Source: Isoetes taiwanensis (Eukaryota; Streptophyta; Lycopodiopsida; Isoetales; Isoetaceae). From it: a stretch of 64,000 bases of DNA. A program made the position numbers and the translations under genes. The notes under the pieces were generated by a model. The model had not been told where the DNA came from, did no database searches, and worked only from the letters and a program-made list of their open reading frames with translations. Location of the stretch: assembly GCA_021234155.1 (NCBI GenBank), contig JAJEKV010000026.1, forward strand, positions 16,666,283 to 16,730,282, given 5' to 3'. Positions 1-11,829 of this stretch are shown piece by piece (position 1 is the stretch's first letter; the number at the start of each line of letters is the position of its first letter).

Positions 1-63
1 CTCAACTCCACCTCAATATAATCCCTATCCAGCCCCTTCTGTCCCAGCCCAAGACTTTCACTT

Positions 64-820
64 CTACCTTCGCACTTTAAGCCGACTTATCCAACCTTTG
101 GCAACATGAAAGGTAAACCATTAGACCAAAGTGCTCGTGCCCACATGGAAGAATTTGAGGCTCGGGCTGTCCTAAATGGTCATGCACAACCTCAACTGAA
201 ATTCCATATCTTTTCCACCACCACCACCAATGGCTTATGTCCAACAAAAGCCACCGAAACAAGATTGGTCGAAATGAAAACCGCTTTTTCTCACTATGGC
301 ACCACGGATGATGATCAACTTCATCTCAAGCAACTCCCCACGGAGTCCGCCAGGGATTTTGCAGATCGACTTCACATCCTCGCCAAAGAAACTCAAGGAG
401 TAATTCGCCACGAGCCAAATCTTGGTCTGGTTTCTCCAAGGACTTCCTCCAGCCTATCCGACTCATGATCTAATACCGCTACCAAGACTTTGGAGCAAGC
501 TATCGATCTTGTCAATCACTACCAATGTTTCCTCCCGTGGCATGGCTCTTCAGAGCTCCCTTTCATTCCACCGGCCATGGTTCCACAACCTCTGTCCAAC
601 CTCAACACGCAAATCGCTAGCGGCAGCGCCGATTCGTGCCATATCTCAAAAACACCAAGGCCACTTGGCAAATGAGTGCAACTCCACCAATGGCCTGCCT
701 CATTGTAAACGATGCAACATGTGCAATCATGCCACTCGAAGAGTGCACTCGCACTCATCCTACACCTTTCCGCAACAAGCCGGGTTTATCAAGTGCAAAC
801 AACAACTCAAAGAATAATCG
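64..820 (+). pseudogene. Gag polyprotein remnant of the gypsy element
   Basis: The open frame beginning near 106 reads like a retrotransposon capsid domain: an acidic-basic helical stretch with YGTTDDDQLHLKQLP followed by SARDFADRLHILAKE, typical of the plant retrotrans_gag family. Around 420 the frame shifts by one base and continues to about 815. Near 660-745 there is a Cys/His-rich stretch (HLANEC, then CKRCNMCNH) that may be a decayed zinc knuckle. The true start is unclear because the upstream leader is cut by the window edge. Assignment to gag rests on these motifs and on the protease and RT downstream. The frameshift makes it a pseudogene. Confidence 0.65.
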
Positions 821-1438
821 CAATATCAGCCGCAACCACCGCAGCTCAACCCAATCAACTCTATCAAGAACTGAGCAACAACGGGACCCAACACACGCCC
901 CTTTGATCCTTCTAAAGCTCGGTGTTATCACCGCCACGAATGGAGTCATACCACCACGGCATGTCCTCAACTTCCACAAGTTCAAAAGTGCGGCTTCGCA
1001 CAAATCAGACCTTCGTCCGGCCTCACGGCTTACCAACTTTGATTGCCAATGGCAAACAAGGCCCGGCCCCGCTTCTTCTGGGAAGCCACCTGGCGCCAAA
1101 GAATCACGCTTATCAACCAGCTCCCGCCAATCAACCTCGATGGATCAACAAGCACGTGAAGAAATTTTTCGGGCTCTTAATCCTCCAGTCCAAAGATCCA
1201 AATTGGGTTGGTTTGGTTTCACGCCGCACTGTATGCCACGCCCCTTAACCATTATTCCTCAGGGCACGCAACCTGCCTTTGCAGTTGACACAATCCCTCA
1301 TGAAGAGGACAAAAAGGTTCGCTTTGCACCTGACTTGGAAAAACTCATGCCTCATGTCATGCCAAAAGTACGCCAAAGCATTCTGAACCTAATGCAAGCT
1401 GCTGAAGGCCGCACATTGGCTAATGTTCATGCCACCAG
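820..1438 (+). pseudogene. Gag-pol junction, decayed coding sequence
   Basis: A frame spanning 636-1,496 stays open but has no recognisable domain. Toward its end (about 1,290-1,430) it reads as a charged helical segment. It probably represents the linker between capsid and protease, interrupted at about 1,438 by the AT-rich insertion. No function beyond the polyprotein can be assigned. Confidence 0.4.
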
Positions 1439-2251
1439 GGAAAAAATTAAGCATACTATATATTTTTTTATAAAAAATGGTTTGGCTATTTTTTAAAATT
1501 TTACAATATTTTATGATATACATTTGGCTAAAGTATTTATTGTTATTACATTTATATGTATTTGGACTTGGTGAAACTTTTAAATTATGTACTATAAACT
1601 TTTACTTAGCTATTTTTTCTAACTGAAAAAAAAAATGTAAATCAAATTTTGTAGCTTTAGATATATTGTACTGCAATTACAAATAATAATCAACAATCAA
1701 GGAACATACAATAATATTAAAAAACTTTTAACAGAAGCTCACAACATAGCTTATAACATCCATAGTCTGAACTACATTTAATGCTACAACACCTTCTAGA
1801 TATTGTGATCAAATTGCACTTATCTATAACCCTTGAGGAAGACTATATGCAATCAACTCGGGCATCTAGAGGGATATTGGCCATCTCTTACAATTCTTTT
1901 TGAAGATGCATATGTGGTATATGTAATAGAAATTCATAATTTGAAAAACTACTACCACTAATGATGGTAGGTGGGGATGTGTAAAAGTCTATAATAAGAA
2001 TTTATTTTCATTTGGCTATTAATGATTTAATATATAAATATTGTAATATAAAGAAAGGCTAATCCCTTTTTCTTTAAGGAAAATGAGAAAAATAGTTTGG
2101 CTAATCCTAGAAAAATAATGGAGTACTTGTTTTAACTATGGCTATTTTTTTTTTTTTTTAAAGAAACCCCTCTTCATAAAATTCGCCGCAAAAATTGATT
2201 AGACCCCCTAAAACATCGCCATTTGGCTATTAATAGCCACTAATTTTTTCC
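1439..2251. mobile_element. AT-rich insertion (MITE-like) in gag-pol
   Basis: An abruptly AT-rich block of about 0.8 kb without coding potential interrupts the polyprotein. Its ends are inverted: GGAAAAAATTA at 1,439 and TAATTTTTTCC ending at 2,251. The 10 bases CATGCCACCA occur on both sides (1,428-1,437 and 2,255-2,264), as expected of a target duplication, though they are not perfectly flush with the inverted ends. TTTGGCTA/TGGCTATT recurs about six times inside. A related block lies at about 38,161-38,490. The superfamily is not assigned. Confidence 0.5.
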
Positions 2252-3240
2252 ATGCATGCCACCACCAGAGCTCAGCAAAGACAAGATGCACTTTCCACAT
2301 CTCAACCTCCACGCTCTCAGACATATCCAAATATTGTTGCAGAGGTCGACCTACTCAAAGAAGTTGCTGCTTCATTACCACGCACTCCAGCACCCGTGGA
2401 TCCAGCAGATCCTTTTTCACATGTGCCTCTAGAACTCCAAGAGGAGCTGGCAAAAATCAAAATTCCCTTAAGTTTGGCAACAATTTTGAAACTATGTCCT
2501 GCTCTCAAGGACCAGTTACCACTCCCCGACGGCTTTGGTTGGGGCTGTTGCCCTCTACACCCACGGGCCCATGCCACGGTGGGCAATCAACAAGTCAATC
2601 ATGTTCAAATTGACGGAGGTAGCGCTGTCAATCTCATCACGGATAAACTCCGCAAAACAAATGGGCATCAAACAACTCTATCGTGCCCCATATGACATCA
2701 AATTGGCTAATGGCCATATCACGACCTCAAGGCCACATCTCTTCTTCACATCAACATTGGTGATCTCCGATTCCCCTTAGAATTTGGTGTTTGGAAGCGG
2801 GTGAAGATCCGTGTGATTATGAAATGTTGGTCGGCGTATCTTTTCTCCGCCGGGCCAAGAGTATCCATTATTGGGCCACGGATCGGTTAGTCATCACGGA
2901 TGGTCACCTCAATGCCACTATGGACTTGGAAACCCAGAAGATCATTTTCGGGTCGACAATGCTGAACCCTCTCTCCTCGACAATCGATTCGGGGGACGCC
3001 CGAATATCTATCAAGTTCGGGCTCCACCATGAAGTGCGCCTCGTCATCCTACCCCTAATATGTCGATCCTTGGGGAGAAATGACTCTTGATCGTGACTGC
3101 CGCGGGCTGCCTTGCTTGACCCTACCAAGCTCCCTTTGCAATCGCATCCAACGTGTTGATCACTTTTCGATGCCGAACTTCCTCCCGATCCCGTTGATGT
3201 ACACGCCGGCCATGAAGCAACCTTTTGCTTGATGAAAATC
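2252..3240 (+). pseudogene. Retropepsin-like aspartic protease region
   Basis: After the insertion the polyprotein resumes. Near 2,585-2,635 it contains NHVQIDGGSAVNLIT, the DGGSAVN form of the aspartic protease active site common in plant gypsy elements. The continuation (LYRAPYDIKLANGHI, then CDYEMLVGVSFLRR, about 2,670-2,850) matches the protease C-terminal half, where a hydrophobic-G strand follows. Three reading-frame changes are needed to cover the domain. It would process the Gag-Pol polyprotein. It is broken and so inferred inactive. Confidence 0.6.
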
Positions 3241-3539
3241 AGCAACCTCTTTTTTTTCACCACGCAGAGCCACTCATCCCGTCATGCTTCAACCTCCCGC
3301 CATACCGCCAAAGACACGGAAGTTATCCCACATATTCAGACTCCTGAAGTCGAGATTGTGGGCGTGGGCAACAATCAGCGTCCGTCGATTGCCGCCAATC
3401 TTCCGACACCCTATCGCCACCGCAGCCGCCACACTCTTCAAAAAGTTCAAACACATTTTACTGGAGCTATAGAGACCTTCGGGGATCAACAAAACCTTGG
3501 GGAACTCACCATTCCTACCAAATCCGATGTACGTCCAAG

Positions 3540-4120
3540 ATAACAACGACGATGCAAGCACCGCTCAACCCCAATTACGTGGATCGTCCAGGCGCAATTG
3601 ACAAACTCCCTTGCCGCAGTTTGATCTATGAGGTCAAACATTCTGAATGGGTGAGCCCCATTGTCATTGCACTCAAACACAATGGAAAGATCCGTGTTTT
3701 ATGCGGACTACCTGAAACTAAATCGTGCCACGAAGGTGATCATTTTCCACTTCCATTCACAGACCAGGTTCTGGAAGAGGTCGCTGGACATGAGATGTAC
3801 TCCTTCATGGATGGTTTTTCTGGCTACAATCAGATCTCAATTAAAGAATCTGATCAACTCAAGACAACTGTCACCACACCGTGGGGCACTTTTGCCTACA
3901 AGGTGGTTCCTTTTGGATTATCAAACTCTCCATCAACGTTTCAACGCATAATGCTCTCAAGTTTTTCATGATTTTATGAAGGACAATCCCTTCTTGCAAA
4001 TTTTTCAAGATGACTTCTCTCGCCTACAGTTCCATGGCTGACCATTTGGATAAATTGAACTCGTCTTTCGAAATGTGATGAGTCCCAATTAGTCTCAATC
4101 CCGAAAATGCACCTTTTTGC
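3540..4120 (+). pseudogene. Reverse transcriptase remnant (Ty3/gypsy)
   Basis: The frame at 3,552-3,971 contains EWVSPIVIALKHNGKIRVL, the DHFPLPFTDQVLEEVAG segment, MYSFMDGFSGYNQISI (equivalent to the LDLxSGYHQI box) and TPWGTFAYKVVPFGLSNSPSTFQR, all diagnostic of Ty3/gypsy RT. Just downstream (about 3,975-4,060) comes FLQIFQDDF in the place of the YxDD catalytic box, then a one-base shift into SSMADHLDKL. Only QDD is visible at the catalytic position. The enzyme would copy element RNA into DNA, but the gene is truncated by frameshifts and stops. Confidence 0.85.
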
Positions 4121-4239
4121 GCCACTTCCGTGTTTCTGTTAGGACACGCTATACGATAAGCGGTATCACCACGGATCCCCGCCAAAATCGGTTATGTGCT
4201 CAAGGCTCAAGCACCGGTCAACATCAAGGAGACACGCTT

Positions 4240-4940
4240 CTTTCCCCGGTAAGGTAAATTATTACTCCACCTTCATTCCCCGGACTTGCGGCCATTGCGC
4301 ATCCCATTCATAAACTCACGGGTGTTGAATCCACCGGGCTTGGAATTCCCAAAGGATGTCGCTTCCAACAGCTTGAAGCTTTTACTTACTCAGCCCCGGT
4401 TCTTGTTCCTCCTCAATGGGACAAGCCCTTTCACGCCCATGTAGATGTCTCCCGCGTTAAGCTATTGGGCTGTTCTTTCTCAAGAATATGATGCTATTAA
4501 TCGACAAACCAAACCGATATGCCGCCAGAAAACTCAATCCTGGCGGCGCAACTACTCGCCCACGGGCGTGAAGCCTTGGGTTTAATTTTCTCGTGTCCAA
4601 CGCCTCATTACTATCTTTTAGGCGGTCGGATCAAATTCTTTGTTGACCACCAAGCACTCCTTTATTTGATCAACAAATCCACGCCCACGGGCCGCATTGC
4701 TCGTTGGGTCCTCCTTCCGCAAGAATTTGCACCTTTTGAAATTGTTCTCATGTTGTCCCAGTTATCTTTCACGCATCCACACCGTGATGATCCCTCCACG
4801 GAGTCTCGGGCGCCTTTTCCCCGCGGCTCAACTCTTTTCGGTCCGCGCCACGCCACATTGGTTCCACAACTTTCCCGCAATATCTCCTCACCTCCGCGCT
4901 CTTCCACCCGGAGGATGCCACGCTCTCTCCGATAGCGTCA
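4240..4940 (+). pseudogene. RNase H domain remnant
   Basis: Around 4,630-4,740 the frame reads FFVDHQALLYLINK, then GRIARWVLLPQEFAPFEI. This is the plant gypsy RNase H signature, in which the active-site Asp of the VDH box precedes the LLQEF..E strand. The upstream part (4,260-4,520) looks like the RT thumb and connection but is shattered between frames. The domain would remove the RNA strand of the hybrid. No continuous frame remains. Confidence 0.7.
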
Positions 4941-4969
4941 ATCCCGTTGACACCAATTTCTCCGCCAGG

Positions 4970-6196
4970 TCCGCGGACTACACCATGGTTGCGAGCCATC
5001 TTTACAAAAGGGCAAGGATACCGTCCTTCTTCACGACTGTGTTCTCCCTCATGAGGTCCCGGATATTGTCCGGAGAAGCCATGAAGGGGCTCGGTGGTGG
5101 TCATTTTCATGGTGACACCCACGCGCAAAATCCTTCTTGCGGGTTATTTTTGGCCCACGCTCTTCAAAGACGCCATGCGCCCTTGCGTGTGATGCTTGTC
5201 AGGTGTGGGAAGGCCTGACGCCCGCGACGCTCTTCCATTGACGCCCGGTTGCCGCGCCACTTCCTTTCGAAGAAATGGGGATGGATTTTGTGGGACCCAT
5301 TGATCGCTGCGGCGGCACTGCGTGCCGCTACATTCACAGTTCTCGCCGACTCGCTGCCAAATGGGCGGAAGCTTCGCGCTTCCGGACAACAACACCGGCA
5401 AGCACCGCCAAGGTCATCTATCAGCAAAATCATCACGCGTTTTGGCTGCCCCACCTGAGCTGGGTCGCTGATCGAGGTGTCCATTTTATCAATCATACCA
5501 TAAAGGAGCTAACGGATTATCTATCGATCCATCATCACAAGAGCACACCTTACTATTCTCAAGGGGAAACGGGTTTGGTGAAAGCACCAACAAAACTCGG
5601 TCACAATTCTCAAGAAAATTTGTGACGCTTCTCGCACTGACTGGCAAAACAAGCTTCCTACTGTTCTTTGGGCTTACAATACTTGTTTCAAAATAGCTAC
5701 TGGTCACACTCCTTTTAAATTGGTTTATGGTCAAGAAGCTCTCATGCCCTTTGAATACATTCTTCCAACTCTCCGTTTTCAACTAGCTACAGCCCATAAT
5801 CCGCCTGCTGCACTCAAAGAAAGGGTTTATCAATTGGAACAGTTGGATGAACTTAGACGTGATGCTTACATTCGTGTTCTTCATGGACAACAGTTGCAAA
5901 AATCTTTACATGACAAACGGATTAAGACAAAAACATTCAAAGAAGGAGACTTGGTTCTTCTTTATGATTCTCGTTACAAAAACTTTCCGAGCAAGTTAAC
6001 GTTTCGATGGCTTGGCCCTTATCAAATTGTTCAAGCGGTGCAACCCAGTGTTTTCAAGCTGGCTGAATTAGATGGAACTCCATTACCTACACTAGTTAAT
6101 GGCTTTAAGCCTCAAACCATTTCATACAAATGTAAAGTGACAATCATACAACAAATACAGCTGTTCAAGATAAAGACACAAATGGATAGTGACTAA
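4970..6196 (+). pseudogene. Integrase remnant
   Basis: An HHCC zinc-binding segment lies at about 5,095-5,215 (GGHFHGDTHA, then a C..C pair after a shift). The catalytic core follows: GMDFVGPI near 5,278, then DRGVHFINHTIKELTDYL with an ST.YY stretch at about 5,470-5,560. After another shift the frame at 5,630-6,196 is well preserved, with LPTVLWAYNT, TPFKLVYGQEALMP and a C-terminal LRWLGPYQIV-type segment (RWLGPYQIVQAV). The first catalytic Asp and the DRG Asp are visible; the Glu region is damaged. Integrase inserts the cDNA into the host chromosome. The best-preserved part of pol is this C-terminal third. Confidence 0.8.
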
Positions 6197-7235
6197 TCAT
6201 GGCGGCATATTTATATTATATCGGTGGAACTTTTTACAAAATGTGGGCAGAGCCCATCTATTTCCGCTATGGGCAGCGCCCTATTTACAAAAACGGGCTC
6301 AGAGTCCTATCCACTAAGTCCTAAGGAGAAAACTCCTCTACTCCGGGTTGGGAGCAGAGGTGATACGCAGATGTGGTAGTAATTACTCGCTCCAGATCCC
6401 AAATAAGCGGTGAATCACCACCTCCATCCCGTTGGTAAGGGGTCGGGATGCTCAACCATCCCTTTACACCACCCCGGCCCATGGCAATGCCACGATTGTG
6501 GCACCGCCAGAGGTCAAGGCAGTCCATCTTGCAAGTAATCCACTCCAGGCAGTTAGACGGCATAGTGCACTTGTCATGCAGACCAGCAGCAGACATACTG
6601 AGCGCCATCGGATGTATCCGCTTCGCTCCCTGTTCGTCTTATATAGCCAACCGAGGACCTTCCTGTCGACGTGAACCAATCAGAAAATTTGTCAACGTGG
6701 TTGCAATGCAAGGCTGTTTCTAAATGGGGAATCTTTTCTCCCGCCGCATATCTAGCCATGGTACCTTCTGACACCTTCGTTTTAATGATATCTCACTTCG
6801 AGTTGCCAGCATTAAATGCCATTCCTTCTTTTCACGCCCGTCGAACATTAATGTGTGTCCTTTCACCAGCTGTCACATCCGATCATTCTCTTACGTCTCA
6901 TCACCACCGTTCACTGCTTCTCCCTTTACTGTTTGGGGACTTAGCCAAAATTTTGCCTCTCAATCGCCTACTTAAAATCATGCGGCCACGGCATCATCAG
7001 CGGTTGCGGTTAAGCCCTCATCATGCCCCTTTGCCTACACTTGCGCGCCCTAAAACCTTATCGTCTATCTGCGCCTTCATCTTCTGTTCTCTGCTCTCCG
7101 CCTCCTCCTCGGCCGGTTCATACGTTACGCTCGCCGCCATGCATTTAACGCCCAAATTTCCTACCCTTCAAACTACGCTCCAAGGGATCGGCTCTTTTCG
7201 AAGTGCAGTATCTTTTTTAGCGCCCACCTTTAAAA
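6197..7235. other. Spacer between integrase and the extra 3' coding region
   Basis: No domain is recognisable. Three short direct echoes of a GGGC.GAGCCC-like motif (6,245-6,310) and several short open frames without family features are present. It probably serves as the untranslated gap between pol and the downstream coding region. Confidence 0.4.
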
Positions 7236-10122
7236 TTGAAAGCCCTCGTTGCCCCAATCGAGAAGTCGCGGGCAGCCGGAAGCTTTTATGAATTCTGTAA
7301 AATGGACCTCAGACCCCAAATCCGGCCAATTGAAGGCGGTTCATTGCTCACATCGTCAACAGCCCGAATGGAGATGCTACTGTGGTCGATGGCACCACCA
7401 TTTTGCTTACCCAGCCCCTAATTTCTGAGGTATTCCGTATTCCTTTGCAAACACCTTGTTTATCTTGGACTGCCTTGCAGGATATAGATGTCACTGAATT
7501 CGGCGCTCCTGCTTATCAAGCAAACATGCATCGCCTGACCAATATTGCCAAGTCCCATGACACTTTTGTTAAGTTTTTGTGGCGAAAGTTACTTGGGTAT
7601 TCTATCAAGAACACCCACATCAATAAGCCGTTCTATAATCGGTGATCCGCAACCATCGCTCCAACCACCGCGGATTGGCCCCACCGTTGTTCTCTACCGC
7701 CTTCTTCAAGAAGTCGACCGTATTCGGGCTACCCCCTCCTCTGTCACTGAAGTTTCAGTGGGTGGCCATCTTCAAGCCATCATCCGTCGTTACCTTCCTC
7801 CATCACCTTCTGTTTCTCATGCTTCCACTCAGCAGTCCTTTCATTCCCTTCCTCAAAATCAACCAGTTGGCACTTCACGCCCTTCTTCTTCTGGTCATGT
7901 CCAGCATAACACCACGCATGTCACTGTCTCCTCTTCCTCTACAGAAACGAGGCCCTCCAGTTCTCATCATGTCTCACAAACGTCACAAACACGGCAACAG
8001 CAGGCCCCTCCGCCTCCGCATCCTCGCCAGCTTCTGTATCAATACCAGCAGGATGTTCAAAAAATTTCTTTGCGCTCTCAAGTTACAAGAATCGGGGGAC
8101 GCTCTCATGAATGGGGTTCAAAGCGTCCTGGAGGCCTCTCGGCGGTTCCGCCGAGACCTTCACGCTGCTACCACGCAAGTTCACACTCTGGAGACCCAGC
8201 TTCAAGCAAAGCACGAGGCTCTTTTTTGAGGCCCCCGAGGATCTAAAAGGCTGCCCAAGATCAGCATAGTCTGCTTGCTGATCAGCAGGCTCAATTGCAA
8301 ACCACAATTCGGGAATTGTTGGAGCAGGTCAAGGCGAGGGAGACTCTCTTGGTTGACAAGGATAAGGACATTGCCAAGCTGGACCGCTGTATATCTGAGC
8401 TCTCGGCATTACAACACTCAAGCCCAAGACCTTACGGTAGCGTGGCGCTCAAATTGCCTCTTTAGAAGCTCGGCTTTCCACGCCCGACCTCTAAGCTCAC
8501 GCCTCTCCAAGATCAGCTTCTACGAACAGGAAACAAAAATTATTGATGGCCCCGAGATTGCCACGCTTCGACTCAATGTTCTGGGCAATCTTCTTCACAT
8601 GCCACGCCTTCTCCGAAACGGGTCCGTGATCGATCCATATACGTTAGAAAAGGAGAAACCGGATCCGTGACCTTGAACAACGGCTACAACAAGCTATTCG
8701 GTCTGGCGTGAGGCCCGGACCAAGCGGGAAGGCTTCGTTACCATAAGCCCTCAACATCTCTGTTGACTTCCCTATCTCGATTGCGTGGTTGCCCGCCGCC
8801 ACCTCTTTCTTACAGTGGTATGCGGTGATGGTCCGATTGATGTCTACTGCGCGAGGATTTTCTTGGATCTGGCGGACCTCTCCATTGAAGACAAAGGTTT
8901 ACTCTGCGCCCTTTTAGTCTTTGACCTCATTCACTTTGAAGATCCTGATATGATCACCTTCCACGTTGTTCAAATGAATGGCGTACATTTTCCATGACTT
9001 CTATCTGGCTGATACACAGGATACATTTCGTGATAGGCCACATCAAAACTTTCAGGGTGACTCAACAGTTCAATGGTTGCTTTTGGATAGCAACCCCTAC
9101 CTGTCTGATCATGATAAGACACACGCTCTTCATCAAGAGTACATGCCTGAGCTTGCTCATCATTTACCTCTATGGCAAGCTGAAGTGCTGCAGTAGATAC
9201 GGAAGAATCTTGGACATCCTGAGGATCTTCCCTTTGCCCAAGTTTATATGCAGCACTTGGCAGGTTACAATCAACTGCGTGCTCTTCTGGATAGCAAGAC
9301 AGTTCCCACGGGTTGGGATAGCCCTCCTGTATACTCTCAGCTCCCTGCTTCTGCTTGGGACCATTGGTGCAAAGCTCTTGATCCCGACCTTGTCCATGAC
9401 TTCAGGGAGCAGGCTCAGCAGCCCACGCCCACGGGCATGGCCCCCTCTCCATATGCTTCCCTGGGTGTCCCTCCACGCCCTCGGTTCCTCACCTCTGATT
9501 GGCGTCTCCCCTTTTGGACCAAGGTCATGGATGGCCACGCTGGATCGACTCCGCCTCAGATCTCGACGGATCTCCGGTGGGATCCACGCTTTGTCAGACG
9601 CTCAGATTGGGAGGATAATGCCACCTTGGACACTAATAAAACTTGGATCTATATTGCAAATGAGCGTGGTTGGCAACGACCCGCTGATGCTATTCATGGC
9701 CTCGACACCTTCTTGCATAATGCCGCCACCTCACCAGACCCTTGATTGCCGTTAGGGCTGGTTTTCGTCTTTGCTCTCAAATGCATCCCCGTCAGCTCCT
9801 TAAATCGGCGTCCCCATCTTTTCTTGCAACCGAAATGCCGGGGCCACGGTGCCTTCGGTCTCCAGACCTGCCTACTCATGGAGTGCCAGTTTGTTTCTTC
9901 TGAAGCCCATGCTGCCCTTGAAGACATGGTGTGTTCTTACTTCCTCATTGATGCAGATCCTGCCCTTGGGATCAACACTCCTGCTGCTCTTCAAATACGT
10001 CAGGATCTCATAGGCACTTACCATAATGGTGCCCGTCCTCATTCCCGTGAGGATCGCTTTCAGACTGCTGGTTTCCCGCCCTCGGAAACACTTCCTCCTT
10101 TTCTTCAGACTGAGTGTCATTT
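7236..10122 (+). pseudogene. Large extra coding region between integrase and 3' LTR, unknown function
   Basis: About 2.9 kb of decayed coding sequence sits where env-like or accessory genes of LTR elements lie. Segments in consecutive frames look protein-coding: LLTQPLISEVFRIP and DTFVKFLWRKLLGYSI (7,390-7,610); a Ser/Thr/Pro/Gln-rich spacer (7,750-8,030); two coiled-coil stretches (about 8,080-8,230 and 8,270-8,420); a hydrophobic segment with FLDLADLSIEDKGLL (8,840-9,000); and a Trp/Pro-rich C-terminal part, for example SAWDHWCKALDPDLVHDF and LTSDWRLPFWTKVMDG (9,200-9,740), running on to about 10,120. No transmembrane env architecture is evident. I do not recognise the family. Order and co-orientation with pol suggest it belongs to the element. 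Confidence 0.55.
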
Positions 10123-10134
10123 GGTGGGGGGGAG
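10123..10134 (+). promoter_or_regulatory. Polypurine tract
   Basis: GGTGGGGGGGAG directly precedes TGTTAG, the predicted start of the 3' LTR. This is the usual position of the plus-strand DNA priming site of LTR elements. Confidence 0.65.
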
Positions 10135-10667
10135 TGTTAGTCCTGTGCCTCCTGGTACAGGACTATTCATGCATACGACGGACCAGGTCAGGTCCAAGGA
10201 TCCACAGTCAGGCACGGGTCAGTCGTCAAAGGCCCAAAGACCAAAAAGCGGCGGACCACCTTGATCAAAGTTCGCTACCAAGAGCCCGCTTCGGACAAGT
10301 GGCGGACGGCTCCACCGCCAAGGTCGGCGTCATTTCGGGCTTTTCAAGAGGCACCGCCGGCATTCACCAAATCGGGCCTCCTTCGAGTCGGCACGAAATC
10401 AATCCCGAGTGTCTATATTGGGCCAAAGGCCATTGTACTATATATATGAGTAGAGCTAGCACATGAGTTTTTAGATGAGTTTTGAGTCTTGTCTCATTTC
10501 AGTCTTCTCTCGGTTGCGAGAGCTCATGTATCATCATCATTGATATCAAGGAAGCTTATCATTGTTGTCTCATTGTTCTTTTGTTTTCTTTTCCTTTTCC
10601 TTGTTCTCTTGCAAATCCCGCGTGACATAGTCCCCGGATTCTCCTGTTAGATCCAAGGGTCCTCACA
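10135..10667 (+). repeat. Candidate 3' LTR of the gypsy element
   Basis: The segment starts TGTTAGTCCTGTG right after the polypurine tract and ends with CCTCACA, so it has TG...CA ends. A TATA-like run (ACTATATATATGAG) lies at 10,437-10,450, followed by a pyrimidine-rich stretch expected of a promoter and terminator region. The matching 5' LTR is outside the window, so the right limit is a best guess. Confidence 0.5.
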
Positions 10668-10715
10668 GAGGGCTGTCTTGCAGGAGTTCCCGAACCCAGA
10701 CCCCAAACATCCCCT

Positions 10716-10880
10716 CCCCCCCCTCCCCCCCGGTGAAGATGACGGCCTGCAGCAGGTGAATACGACAGAGTACAGAACAGCCCAAATAAGACAAAAAAAA
10801 CTGTTATTGATTCAAAAGAACTGTTTTGTCACTCGTTCACCTGCTGCAGGCCGTCGTCTTCACCGGGACAGGGGGGCCGT
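10716..10880. repeat. Foldback: 31-bp inverted repeat with C/G-rich shoulders
   Basis: The arm at 10,730-10,760 (starting CCGGTGAAGATGACGG) pairs with 10,836-10,866 at 30 of 31 positions around a 75-base loop. Outside the arms, a C-rich tract on the left (10,711-10,729) faces a G-rich tract on the right (10,867-10,877), extending the stem loosely. No target duplication was found. Confidence 0.7.
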
Positions 10881-11829
10881 AAACTAGAAGTTTCCCTTCT
10901 TGTTGTGGTTGTTTTTGAATATATGACAGGTCTCCTTATTGCACACTCCTTATTGTTTTTTAAGGTTCATTTGATTTTGGCATATTCCTACAAATATGCC
11001 AGATCTAGGATCCACAAATATACACCTCACACCCCCATATATTTGAGCGCTCCCCTGCGTACGGCGTACGCATATATGTATGGCAACTCGAACAAAATTC
11101 ATAAGACCTGCTTTAGAAAACTTGATAGATCCCTCCAGAAGTAGGCATTTTCTATGGATGCTAGAAAATGGGAGCATTTTGCAGGAGATGCAAAGAAAAA
11201 GCATAGAATTCTAATGGAAATGGCAATAATGTTGTACAAAATGCTTGGTTCAGAGAACCAAAGGCATGACAGAAAAATCAAGTATCTGCCATGATGGACA
11301 ATAGAGATCACAAAAAAATCAAGTATCTGCCATCACGAATAATGCATAGCGATGGATTTGAAGACTGGAGACATAACCCACGAGGACACATTCAGAAAAC
11401 ACAGAGCTGCATCCAGCATTGATGATTTTGAAACTAAAGATTAAAGTCGGATGAGAATTCCCTCTGCAGCAGCGGAAAACCTAAAGCATAGCTGCAAGCA
11501 GCGAAAATCCAAAGGCCAACTCTGTTCTTCCGGAAACCCCAATTCTGTTCTGCCTTCTTCGCTCCCTAACCTTCGTAATTTATCCTGCGGCCTATCAGGC
11601 AGCCCCACTGCCACAAATCCGTTCCACCTGAGTCGCTTTCCTTCTCTGCCGGATATGGCTGCCCGCCATGCTCGGGTATTCTATCATAGAACCACTAAAT
11701 TGCATGCAACAACCAAAAAAATTCAAACCCTAACCCCTCTTTTTCGGCCCACCATTGCCAAAACCTTATGCCTCTGATAATTTGCCAACCTTATGGGAGA
11801 CCTTGTTTTTGTGCTAGGAACTGCCTGGT
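10881..11829. other. Intergenic sequence, no recognisable gene
   Basis: Only short open frames without family features were found. The phrase ATCAAGTATCTGCCAT occurs twice (about 11,278-11,293 and 11,318-11,333). The right part (11,450-11,780) may include the 3' tail of the adjacent minus-strand LINE, but no poly(A) equivalent is visible. Confidence 0.4.

Larger units (their letters stand above)
1..10667 (+). mobile_element. Ty3/gypsy LTR retrotransposon, decayed, 5' end outside window
   Basis: Gag, aspartic protease, reverse transcriptase, RNase H and integrase remnants follow one another on the plus strand in the Ty3/gypsy order, then a large extra coding region, a polypurine tract and a candidate 3' LTR. 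The 5' LTR and primer site lie left of the window. Nearly every domain is broken by single-base shifts and stops, so the copy is not autonomous. An AT-rich element sits inside gag-pol at about 1,439-2,251. Domain order and motifs are seen directly; the right limit rests on the LTR prediction. Confidence 0.85.

Noticed and set aside
6197-7235. A second LTR between integrase and the extra coding region, which would make the extra region a separate element
   Set aside because: No direct repeat of the 10,135 segment and no primer site or polypurine tract was seen here.
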